This document shows positions 11,645 to 22,091 of a stretch of 64,000 nt of DNA, piece after piece. The DNA is from Zelopaecilomyces penicillatus. Its lineage: Eukaryota; Ascomycota; Sordariomycetes; Hypocreales; Pseudodiploosporaceae. Position 1 is the first letter of the stretch; the number at the start of each line of letters is the position of its first letter. The stretch covers positions 1,364,001 to 1,428,000 of the forward strand of contig VCCP01000003.1 of assembly GCA_005765155.1 (NCBI GenBank). Reading direction: 5' to 3'. Under the pieces are notes generated by a model. It saw only the letters and a list, made by a program, of their open reading frames with translations. It made no database searches and was not told where the DNA came from. A program made the translations under genes and the position numbers.

Positions 11645-13079
11645 GATTGGATATAGTGAGAAGAACTGTAAATGGTTGTTGTTGATTTTGCTCTCGCTTC
11701 AATAACCCCGCTATCTATGTTTTTGTCTGGTAGCCACACGGACAAGCTCAACTCTCAAGAAGAACAACCTTTGCAATGGCACAGCATTACAAGAAGCCAG
11801 TTGAAATTGAACAGGAAAAAGAAGAAGAAAAAGACGATCAAGAAAACAATTGAGTTTATTAACCCATTTGCCCACTCAGATTTCGTAATGGTTACCTATT
11901 TACTACCCAATAGAGATGAATCTCCATCGTGTGCTCCGCGGATGCCGAGACCTAGCCGTTAACGGAGGGGAGCGTCCACGGCGGCCGATACGGGGCCTCA
12001 GCGAGCGGAAGAAGAACCTAACCCGAAGAAATGGAAGCCCCTCTCTTTGCTGTGCCTACCGTGACAGCTCCTCGCTATTTGGGCTCCATCATAGGTGTGT
12101 AGGTCACCGTAAGATCGACGGTATGAATACACGCCCACCCGATAAGGCAATGACAGGTACCTCAACTGTGCCCCTTGTGACATATGAGGGATGGAAAAGC
12201 ACATTGCCTAAATTCATAAACGTAGAATGAAAATAAAAAATAAAAGAAGCCTGTCCGGTTTTCAGCCGGCATCGTGTTCAACCTCGGTATAAATAACATG
12301 CCATGCAACACAATGCAATGGCTCACTTCCCCGAGACATGGGACGAGACACCAGACGCATGTGCCCCCGCAAGGATGGGATAATATCATACGGCAACAGC
12401 AGACGGAACTGCACGTCAGCAAAGTCATACGTATATGCAGGCAAGAGCATTTTCCCGGGACTCAGCAGCAATCAGCAGCACAACGGCGAGCAAAAACAAC
12501 ATCATCGCGACCCATGTCAACAAATCAAACCTTTGGATTTAATCGCACTCCGGTCGCCAAACTGTCCTATCGAAGCAGTCCTGCCTGCATGTATAAGTCC
12601 TCCGACCCCAAAAAAATATAGAGAGAAACAAGAACAGACAGGATGTAGATTTTGGTCCTGGGGGCGAAACAGGCGTCATAAAGAAAAAAAAAAGTGGCGA
12701 GTACAAGGGACGGCCTCTGCCGATGAGGCTTGGCCGCCGCAGATCCCGCAATCCTCCTTTTCTCCCAATCACCCTGGCAGATCTCGCCTTATCGGAACCC
12801 TTCACATCCCATCATCAATCTCCCGACAGCGGAAGAAGTAGATAACTCACATTTCGCCAACGGCTCTCCTCCCCCACCGGTGGCTTGACCATCAGATTCA
12901 TGCGGCCTGGTTCCTGTCTCGTCTGCCACGGCCCATTTGCTACATCACTTTCTCCGATTGGTCTAGGCCCTCTTCCCCAGCAGGCACTGTCCTGTCCTGT
13001 CCTGTCTCTCCCGCCCAATTCGATCCTTCATTTGAACACGGCACCGTACCCTCCCATTGGAAGGTTGTCTACGGCTAGA
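11645..13079. other. Intergenic region between agmatinase-like gene and cdc42
   Basis: Both flanking genes lie on the minus strand, so this holds the agmatinase-like promoter and the cdc42 3' UTR. An A/G-rich patch occurs at about 11815-11850. Three tandem TCCTG units sit near 12990-13005. No protein-like frame is supported. Confidence 0.5.
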
Positions 13080-14182
13080 TTATAGCACAAGGCATTTATG
13101 CTGCTTTTTCTTTGGCGCCGGTGGCTCCAGTGCGGCAACAATAGCCTAAAAAAATGACTGTTAGCTTCTCGTCAAGCCTGGAGGAAGGGATATTGGGATC
13201 CCTGTGGTTGGACCCAAAGGAGTAGCGTGGTTTTCTGGCGTACCTCATCAAAAACATCCTTTAGCTTAAACTGCGTCAACGCACTGCACTCGACATACTT
13301 GACGGCGCCAAGTTCCTTAGCCATGCGCTCGCCATCCTCCCGCCTGACTGGAGACATCTTCTGCTTGGCCAACTTTTCCCGGACGCTGGGATCGTCTCTC
13401 AGATCAACCTGGGTGCCTACAATCAGGCAAGGGACTCCTGGGCAATGGTGGTGGACCTCGGGGAACCACTTCTCGCGGACGTTTTCAAATGAAGCGGGCG
13501 ACGTCACACTAAAACAGACGAGGAAAACATCGGTCTGAGGATATGAGAGGGGTCGTAGTCTATCGTAATCTTCTTGTCCAGCGGTATCGAACAGTCCAAG
13601 GGTGTAAGGCTCGTCGCCGATCCTATCATGTCACAGGCACATTAGCCATTGATCTCGGGCTATCCATGGTATGGTGCGGCCACATCAATCGAAAAGATGC
13701 ATTTCGGAGAGCGTTTGGAGCAGCCCAGGGCGTGCAGGTCCCGTTTGCAATGGGTGGGGGTATCGGGTTGGATAGACCGAGCCCGGGAGAGAACCACTCA
13801 CATGACGGTGACGGCATAATTATCGAAAACCGTCGGGACATATTCTGAGGGAAACTTGTTCGTGGTGTAGCTGATAAGAAGACACGTCTTCCCGACAGCA
13901 CCGTCGCCGACGACAACGCACCTAAGAACAATTGCAATGGTTAGCAAACAGATCTACGGTCGGGATTCCAGCAAAGGCCGTGAGTCGACGGGAATGAATC
14001 CAACCCGAGCAGGCCTATGGGCCACTACCAGACACTCCGAAGGCGATGCTAGACAACGAGCAGTCGAGAGTCGCCATCAGATAGGGGAGAAAGGCAGTAG
14101 AAGGAGGGGGGTGGGCTTCAAAACAACAGAGGGGCAGGCAACTAGGTAAAGTGTCGTACTTGATGGTTGCGACGACCGTCAT
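13080..14182 (-). CDS. cdc42: Rho-family GTPase Cdc42
   Basis: Four exons (14182-14160, 13921-13802, 13622-13244, 13145-13080) give 195 aa. The first exon codes only MTVVATI plus part of a Lys codon and is 23 nt long. The protein has P-loop GDGAVGKT, switch I TVFDNY, switch II DTAGQEDYDRLRPLSY, the Rho-family insert, nucleotide-specificity motifs TQVDLRDD and ECSAL, a polybasic stretch and the CAAX box CLVL. The final Leu predicts geranylgeranylation. Cdc42 is the master polarity switch of hyphal tips, working with PAK kinases, formins and NADPH oxidase complexes at the plasma membrane. Length and sequence match the family closely. A long GT-rich and simple-repeat region lies upstream. Confidence 0.97.
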
Positions 14183-14365
14183 GACTGTGCTGGACAGTTA
14201 CTGCACAGATGGTGGTTTCTGAGTCGACTGGGAATGCAGAGCCAAGGCGAGGTTGCGGATCGCAGCGCGTGCCGCGGGCGATGGAAGGGACTGAAGTTGG
14301 TTTTTGTTGATGTGGTCTGGTGATTTTGCGAGTCGGGGGAGCGGGCGGCGGTGATGCGGTGGTTG

Positions 14366-14454
14366 TGGAGGTGGTGGTGGTGGTGGTGGCAGCAGCGGCA
14401 GCAGTAGCGGTGGTGGATTGGGCCGGTGTGGACTGGTGGTGGTGGTGGTGGGAG
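14366..14454. repeat. GGT/GTG simple repeat upstream of cdc42
   Basis: Two runs of GTGGTGGTGG type separated by GCAGCAGC-like triplets, about 190-270 bp before the cdc42 start codon. On the gene's sense strand this is a CCA-rich tract, probably in the 5' leader or core promoter. Confidence 0.75.
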
Positions 14455-16337
14455 GGATGGAATAGTAGTGGGTGGGCAGTGATAGTGAGCGACCGGAGTG
14501 GTATTAACAGTGGGTGAGTGGTAGCACTGAGCTGGAGGGTGGTGGGTGATGGTGGTGGTCGGAGCGATGCCTGTGACAGCGGGAGGGAAAACGTTCGGTC
14601 GGATTAGATGTTTGTCCTGCAGGCTTGGCGAGACGAGCGCACCTTGAAGGCAGGGCAAAAAGAGCTGGCTGGATAACACTAGGTGCTTGGTTATATGGTG
14701 CTTGGTGCCAATCAATACTGGCAAGGAACCTCGACACAGTCAATCCCTACTTGGGTGCTAACAATTGATTAATTGCTGGCCAACACAGTGGTGTGCGTAT
14801 GCCTATGGATGGCTGTCCAGGGGCTTGCTGGCCTGGGGCCGACGGGCTGCTGCGTGCTGCGTGATGACCTGGCGGCTCTTTTTGGCGCTGATGAGCTCGC
14901 CCTAGAGCTTCAAGGTTCTCGAACTCGGGAAAGTTGGAAGACAGCAGGGCTGTTGAGATATGGAAGACTCTGTTCGGGCATGTTTATTTAGGTACGTACA
15001 GCACGGAGTAATACTTGGCTGTACACTTGTGCTGGAGGCCATCACTGGTCAACTACAGGTCATGATTGGGGATAGCAGGGGTGATGTTGGTACGAAGATA
15101 AGTACCGTTACGTGCGAGATTGGTACCCAACGCACTACGGCTAGGCAGTAGGATGCTCTACCAATATTTACCCAGCAAAGCAAGTGGATGACATTCGTTG
15201 TCCCTTCCCTTGTCCATGCAAAATACGAAATACTTCGTACTGAGGTATACTTGAGTTAAGGTAGAGACGCATTCGCACATGTGCCTGGCAAATGCCTGTA
15301 TCCGGGGTGTTTGCTAGTTTAGGTGCTGTAACTGATGCAGCAGGACACTAAAAGCGGCATTTGAGGTTACAGCTCTCTTCGAGGTTACTGTCCTCTACCA
15401 TTTACGCAGGTGGCTGTGAATGTTATGCGGAGATTGAACTGCTGGAATAAACAGCCAAGATTTGACTGGCGTACGGCGTACTAAACATGCAATGTGGCGT
15501 GTGAACCTGGACGAAATCATGGGGCAAAGCAAATGGCAATGTATGGCCAAAGAAATGGAGACGATGGCGGCGGTTGGGGCTGGTTGTGAGACTGCCTCTT
15601 ATTAAGGAGAAAGGACACCATACATCCTAGTGACGATTAATTAGGTAGCGCCAACCACTGATGAACGTGCGTTTTGTACGGAGTACCATGGCTGTGGTCG
15701 AAATCACATCGTGTTTCCAGATGCCCGCGATGACTGTGATGATTGTGATGAACAGGGCCTGATGTGACTGAAGCAAAATGCATCCCGTGACGTTGGGTAT
15801 CAATCATATTGAGAAGGAAACAGTGCTGTTGTTTGTACAAAGAGATTGTTTGGTGGTTGAGTGGGCTACTTCCTTATACGTACCTAGAATGAGGTAGTAA
15901 GTAATAATTAGATGATATGGTGGATTGGAAGTAAGCAGACCTCCGTGCTCACATATGACAAGTCCTCTAGCATCAGCCTACTAATGGAGGACGAATAAAA
16001 ACAAGCAGAGTATAACATGACATCTGGGGGGGCAAGATGTGGCACAAGAGATGGAATACGTGCGCGTTGGATCAGATCAGGGGACGGTACTTTGCAAGAG
16101 TATCAAATATCCTGGCTTGTCTATCAGTCGGGGGGCTCCGCCTTGAGGTGGACTCTCTTTCATGCGGAGAACAGAGAAGCTAATAAACCCATGTTGCATG
16201 TATCACACGATGCGTGAGAATTACTGATTCATGCCTACTACGTAGACAGCACGACAAGTATAGTATTCATCCCTCTTTGGATGTCTAACGATGACGACGA
16301 CAAAGATGCGGAAGACGTAGAAGAAGACAGGGGGGGA

Positions 16338-16430
16338 AGAAGAAGTAGAAGAAGTAGAAGAAGTAGAAGAAGTAGAAGAAGTAGAAGAAGTAGAAGAAGT
16401 AGAAGAAGTAGAAGAAGTAGAAGAAGAAGA
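16338..16430. repeat. 9-bp minisatellite (AGAAGAAGT)n
   Basis: The unit AGAAGAAGT repeats about nine times with perfect 9-bp spacing of the T from 16346 to 16418, then decays into plain AGA triplets. It makes an apparent Arg-Arg-Ser frame on the plus strand and a poly-Leu frame on the minus strand, both likely artefacts of the repeat. Confidence 0.9.
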
Positions 16431-18169
16431 CGGGATGGTGGCCGGATTCCGTTCATGTTCCTTGCAAGCAGGAGCTAGCAGAACAAATCCGAGACTCGTT
16501 TTAAAACACACGAGGTGAAGTGGCGCCGAACTTCTGTGCCATTTTTATCGAGTTTCCTCCTTTGTACCTGACCCATGCTCAAACGTGCTGCACTGAACGA
16601 ATGTCAAGTCAGAGGCCGCCAACTGTTGGTGGGAATGGGACAAATGCCATAAACAGATAAAGAAAAAAATAGGATTCGAGAGGATGCGGGTTCCCCACAG
16701 TGAGAAGCAGCGTCGCCGAAACCATCTCGAGTTGTTTGTTCAAAAGCCGAGTTGAATGCGTGCGAATGGTTGATTATGGCTCGCATTGAAAGAAGGAGGC
16801 ACATTCTGATTACTGGTTATGTTTTTCACTGAGGCCAAACTTCCTCTGTGCAAGTACAAACATGCAAGTATCACTATCCACAAGGCTCGACGGCAATTCA
16901 TCAACATGTCTTCCAACCCGATGCAGAGCGAAAAAAAAAGAAAAAAAAAAGAAAAAAAAAAGGCAATATGGGTATGCATCGCTGCATGCGAGAACCCTTG
17001 GGCATGCCACCGTAATCTGCCCGTTGGGGAAGTGTGACGAAACGGCAACAGTACAACGTGGTGGATGCCAGCCAACACCCTGCAGGCTGCAGCTAACAAA
17101 AATAAAAACGAAAGACGCACAGCAAGTCTTCACCGCAAAAGAAACAAGGGCTAATTACCAGTAGTGCTTGTTTCACCAGCACTATGGATCCGAGCCGACG
17201 ACAATTCAGGCCGCCGCCTCCCAATACAGAAGGCTGTTCTCCCTACAGTGTAGTCAAGTCAAGTCCTAGCAAGTCCTAGTATGCTCTCATAGTCGGGATT
17301 GGGTCATGGCCATGACGTTCATGGTCCTCCCGCTTTGACACCTCAGCGTGACCCTTTTCAATACTCCATTTATACGACTCCCCCAGTTTCTAAACAAGAA
17401 GCCAAGACTCTATGCCACACCCCCGGCCCGGCCTGGATCCTAGGAGCTGTCTTGTCTCTCATTCATCAAACTACGGCGTGCGATTCGACAACCAGCAAGC
17501 TCCAATCTACGAGAAGCAATCAAAAGCCAATGTACCCTGCCGCCTCGCAGATGGCCACGAGGCTACTCATGCCGTCCCGGCTGTGTGACGCAGCTTCTGC
17601 TGCTGCCCAGCAAGTCTCCGACAGCTCACCGGCATCGGACCCCTCTGCCCATCCAACCAGGAATCGTGTACAGTTATTTGTACATAATTGCCTGCCAAAT
17701 TACATCCACTGACAAATGGCGGGACCCCCAACCAACCTAGCATGAGTGCAAGTGTTGACGAAATTTGATGGGGAGTTGAAAAATATTTATCTAGCAGGTA
17801 TGCATCCTCCTGAGAGAGGTTGATCAGCTGACAACACTTCCAGTAAGATTGAACATGGAACCCGGCCTCGAATACTGTACCATTCAGAACCTAAATCCAA
17901 CGCGATGGTCAGAGCCAGCGCATGCATGGCACCTACATACTTAGCTTGCACATGAACTCGATAATTATAAGGCTTTCCTTGACATCGAAATCCACCTCAG
18001 TTCAACCCGCAGGGCTGAGTCGCGACCACTAACACTGGTCTTTGAGTTCAAGACGTCTTGGTATTAATAGCGCATCTACATGCACAGTGCCGTTTGGCAA
18101 GACCTAACCAACGTGGAGGCTTCAACAGGTCCTCAAATTCCTTTCTGGCTTCATCTACCGGGCTGATTG

Positions 18170-18439
18170 TCACCCAGTAAAAAATGCTCCGATGGCCGGG
18201 CCAGAACTTGTATGACCCTTTCGTTGCAATTGGCTCTGACGCGACTCCAACTCAGGCGGTTTGTCAAATAGGCTCCTGGCTTGTTGTTCAGCTTCCCGCC
18301 GTAGTGGTTCATTGGTCTCGGCATAAGACCTTCTCCACTCCCTCGCAGGCCGTTTGGCCTCTAACAATTGACAACCCATCCTCAGCCCTAGAGAAGCGGC
18401 AGCGAGCTGGACCCCAACAGAGACCAGTGGACGCCTCAT
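18170..18439 (-). CDS. Possible small protein of 89 aa, unsupported function
   Basis: An ATG-initiated frame with an Arg- and Glu-rich middle and a Leu/Ala-rich start. It is GC-richer than its surroundings. I recognise no domain, and no partner exons are obvious. It sits alone in a long gene-poor region about 620 bp before the divergently oriented MFS gene. It could be chance, a gene relic or a real small gene. Confidence 0.2.
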   Translation of the reverse strand: MRRPLVSVGVQLAAASLGLRMGCQLLEAKRPAREWRRSYAETNEPLRREAEQQARSLFDKPPELESRQSQLQRKGHTSSGPAIGAFFTG

Positions 18440-19056
18440 CTGATATACACCTCCGGAACTTGCAAAAACTATTTCAATATTCTTCTCTGAGGAAAACGAA
18501 AAAAAAAAAATGGCTTTATTTTATCACAATTGTCTTAAGCTTCTAATTCATCCCGGCTTTACTGCTATGGTCGAAAGACAGAGTAAATTGCAAAAACTCA
18601 GAGATGCCTGCCTATAATCAGCTCGTCATGGCACAGCGTTGCAGTGAAACCATTTCGCCTTGAAGACAAATCGCATGTTCCATAATGCCACATAGTGCTT
18701 TAACGTAGCAAGACAAACATGGAGCTCACTGTGCACTTCCGAACGACTAAGAATAAACTCCACACTCCGTCCGCCACATCTAATAGTCCAAAGCCCCCAA
18801 GAACGGGCTTCACGATGTCGTGGGGCCAAAAAGCAACCAGATGGAGCCTCTAGAGCGCTCCCGTCGTAGATCATTTGAATTGTCTTGACCGCCCCATCGG
18901 CACTTGGATCTTTTCTTCTTGCCTTATATTACTAATAAGCATCGGAACTTATTCAAACAAGCCTCTTGATGTCTGCTGCTGTTCAATGCGTCGTCTCATC
19001 AGAAAGTACCAACCGCATCGGTAACATAGGTACATGCTGTCATATCATTCCCGCCC

Positions 19057-20685
19057 ATGATGTGGACACTACCATGGCGGACGGACAAGCCGCCTGTTTT
19101 GCTACGGCTGCGCTCATCGTCGCTGATGATTTTGTTGACGGTATCGTTTGCCGTTTTCACTGTACGTGAAAGATGCCACTGAGCTTTGCCTTATATGTCC
19201 CCATCGTGTGTTGTTCTGACTTCCTCTTCCAAGAATATATTTCTCTATTCGGTAATTGTGCCCGTGGTACCATTCACTCTATCAGAACAGATTGGTGTCC
19301 CAGAACACAGAGGTAACTGCCCTTCATGTGCAACAACACCAAGAAAGGGTAAATTAACCAACTCACATGCAGTGCAATATTGGGTTTCAATATCCTTGGC
19401 AGTCTATGCCATTGCTCTTTTTGCGGCATCCCGTAAGTCACCGTTGCCATATGGCTTTCGACAGGACCTAGTCTCACGATCAATTATAGCGATATGGGGT
19501 TATCTAGCCGATCGGAATCCAAATCGACGGATCCCCATGCTGGTGGGACTCGTGTTCCTTGGCGGTGCTACACTTCTCCTCTGCTTGAGCACCAATCTTG
19601 TAATGCTTATTGCGGCGAGGATCCTTCAAGGCTTGTCGTCTGCCATGACCTGGACTGTCGGGTTGGCGCTCGTCATCGACACCGTTGATCCCAAACACGT
19701 GGGGAGGGCAACGGGTTGGGTGAGCATAGCCCTGAGCATGGGCACATTGGTTGGTCCGATGCTGGGCGGGATCGTATATGGAAATTCTGGCAGCTATGAG
19801 GTGTTCTATATGTGTTTCGGCCTCATTGCCCTGGATATCATCTTGCGATTGGCCATCATCGAGACGAAAGAAGCGAAACGGTGGACAGATTCTTGTGTGG
19901 ACCCTGTGAGCGTCGAGGGAAGCGATGCAAGTATGGCTGAACACAAATCGCCAGCAAGCGAATCAAGCGATGCTAACAGTGCAGAGAGAGGTCGAGTAAC
20001 GTTGACGCCAAACAACACGTCTCTTCCCAAGACAACCACTTCCAGCATGCTTCCCTTCCTACGGAAGCCTCGGCTGCTTGCGGCTCTCTGGGCGACCCTT
20101 ATCGAGGCTGTCGTAATGACATCCTTTGATAGCACCATACCGCTGTTTGTCTCCTCTACCTTTGGATGGGATTCCATAGGCGCTGGCCTCGTTTTCCTAC
20201 CCCTTGTTTTACCGACCTTCGCAAGTCCTATTGCAGGAGCCTTGAGCGACCGATACGGTCCTAAATGGATGGCCACAACCGGCTTCCTTATCGTCACACC
20301 ATTTCTCATTTGCCTTCGTTTTGTAGAAGAGGATACACTGCGCCACAAGATCATGCTCTGCGGGCTTTTGGTAGGAGTCGGCATAGGTGTCACCCTGGTC
20401 TTCAGCCCGGTCATGGCGGAGATCTCCTGGGCTGTGGAGGAGGACTTGGTCGACGATGAGCCGACAGCAGCGCCGTATGCCTTGGCTTATGGCCTATACA
20501 ACATGGCTTTCTCCGGAGGCGCGATCCTCGGCCCCATCATGGGTGGTTTGATCCGCGAAAGAGCAGGATGGGCGACTGTGGGCTGGACCATGGGCTTGAT
20601 TTCTGTTGTTACTGCTATTACACAGGCGTTATGGATTGGCGGTTCTCTGACTTCGCGTTGGCAACGCAAAGGGACAAAAGCTTAA
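19057..20685 (+). CDS. MFS drug/vesicular amine transporter-like protein
   Basis: Four exons (19057-19161, 19234-19312, 19373-19432, 19490-20685) give 479 aa. The first exon lies in a frame that a plain ORF scan misses; it supplies a basic N-terminus and the first membrane helix up to AVFT, which joins NIFLYSVIVPVVPF. The upstream in-frame TAG at 19027 fixes the start at 19057. The loop after helix 2 has the MFS motif GYLADRNPNRR, and about 12 hydrophobic helices are visible with a long hydrophilic central loop rich in Ser, Glu and Ala. The family is the DHA1 group with VMAT-like members, usually proton antiporters for drugs or amines. The substrate is unknown. No biosynthetic genes lie nearby. 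Confidence 0.88.
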
Positions 20686-21115
20686 TAGATTCAAGAGGTT
20701 ATAATGCTCATACATAGAGGAGTTTGTTTTTTAGGTCAACACTGTACATGCCATATGAGGGTAGCTGGTTTATAGTAGTTGCATCAGGATTCTTGGGGAA
20801 AAGTAATAGCATATGTTCTCAAGGAATATGTTAGTGCCTATGAAATATGAGAATAAATGCATACGGTTAGATGAAAGCTTGTTGACAGATGAGGCTTCTA
20901 TTTCAACCTGTGACTAGGTATTTCCGATTAGTTCTTGCTGCCTGCACGTGCCCAGGCGACATAAGACAGCAACCACGGAGACTCGCAACCGCAAAACTTC
21001 CAGCTCAGCAATATTTGATCCAAAACATATAACCACGGGAACTACCGGCTGTCGCAAAATTCAAAACACCGATATAAGAGAAGGAAAAACAAGTCCCATA
21101 AGGTGCGCCGCAATC
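20686..21115. other. Intergenic region between the MFS and Vma22-like genes
   Basis: A 430-bp spacer between two plus-strand genes. The frame of the downstream gene is open back to 20948, but that part is low in recognisable content and the first ATG followed by family-like sequence is at 21116. It is read here as 3' UTR, promoter and 5' leader. Confidence 0.5.
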
Positions 21116-21889
21116 ATGGACAAGGAGCAACAACGGATTGATGAGCTTTTGGAGCGCTACTTGGGCCTGTTGGATGAGTACACACAGCTCCGCGATGAGT
21201 TGTCCAAAGTCCAGGGTAGTATCTACCAAAACATCGCCAGAGCCAACTTTGCCGGTGAGCGAGGCATGCGTTATGGGCAGGACCATTACGATGAGAGGAT
21301 GAGGGCGTTGAGAGTTTTGTCTATCGAGGTGGAAGAGTCTGGCGTGCCTGTTTATTCCATGGTCAATGTCAATAAAGCCTCTGACGGGCAGAGTGTGTCG
21401 CCTGCCAAGGACGACGCCGATGAGGATTCAGAAGCGCAGCATGGCAGCAGCTCAAACGATGACAGTACGAATACACACCAAAAGAACACAAGCAATGTAG
21501 AGGATGAACATAAGCAAACAGAAACCGATGCTGGCAGTGACGAGAGCCACGGCGAAGAGGAGGTAAAGCCCCAAGGGAAAAAAGAGAAGGAGAAGCGCAG
21601 AAACAACCCTCTGCATTGGTTCGGACTCTTTGCCCCGACGACTTTGCGAACTGCCCAGGCCCAATCCATTGAGGCTGTCGAGCACTTCATTATGCGGCTG
21701 GCTTCGGTGAATGCTGAGATGGTCAACGTGGAGATTGAAGTTCGTCGGGCTCGTAAACGGAGGACGAAGGCGATAGCAGCGACAGCAGCAGCTAAGGAAA
21801 CTGAGAAAGTGGATGTGGAGGACCTAGCAATGAGTGCGGCAAGGTTGGCGGTGCAAAAAGACCGTGCAAGGCATGTAGAGGCGACTTGA
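21116..21889 (+). CDS. V-ATPase assembly factor, Vma22/CCDC115-like
   Basis: A single exon of 257 aa. I chose the ATG at 21116 because the coiled-coil region typical of the family starts there (MDKEQQRIDELLERYLGLLD); a longer frame from 20948 is possible. The N-terminal coiled coil spans about residues 1-80. An acidic, low-complexity middle of about 80 residues follows. The C-terminal conserved block begins NPLHWFGLF with the (D/N)PL-WFG motif seen in CCDC115 and Vma22. The family works in the ER with Vma12 and Vma21 to build the membrane sector of the vacuolar proton pump. It overlaps no neighbour and converges on the neurochondrin-like gene 202 bp away. Confidence 0.75.
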   Translation: MDKEQQRIDELLERYLGLLDEYTQLRDELSKVQGSIYQNIARANFAGERGMRYGQDHYDERMRALRVLSIEVEESGVPVYSMVNVNKASDGQSVSPAKDDADEDSEAQHGSSSNDDSTNTHQKNTSNVEDEHKQTETDAGSDESHGEEEVKPQGKKEKEKRRNNPLHWFGLFAPTTLRTAQAQSIEAVEHFIMRLASVNAEMVNVEIEVRRARKRRTKAIAATAAAKETEKVDVEDLAMSAARLAVQKDRARHVEAT

Positions 21890-22091
21890 GAGGATGGAAC
21901 ACGTAAAACGACATTATGGATATGTATTGTGATCTATCTAGGTAATGTGACATTGTCTGTTGGAGCTACAGCTTAGATAGTGAAGCTATGGTCTAATACA
22001 TAAAATCCACTGGGCTTACTTTGTTTCTGGTACACAAGATATCATAGATGTCATCAACATATTGTTGCATTTTTTTTAATGTAAGAGAGCT

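Larger units (their letters stand above)
14183..19056. other. 4.9 kb gene-poor region between cdc42 and the MFS gene
   Basis: The two genes are divergent, so both promoters lie here. It contains a GGT-type simple repeat, a 9-bp minisatellite, A-rich runs near 16925-16962, the decamer TACGGAGTAC at 15677-15686 and one weak minus-strand reading frame at 18170-18439. No gene is firmly supported. Confidence 0.5.

Noticed and set aside
14179..14724. 181-aa minus-strand frame overlapping the cdc42 start
   Set aside because: It is a translation of CCA-rich simple repeats in the cdc42 upstream region, in a frame that is not cdc42.
16281..16478. Arg-Arg-Ser repeat frame that looks like an SR protein
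   Set aside because: It is produced by the 9-bp minisatellite and has no surrounding domain.
17299..17712. 137-aa plus-strand frame
   Set aside because: It opens with TTG rather than ATG and has no domain character.
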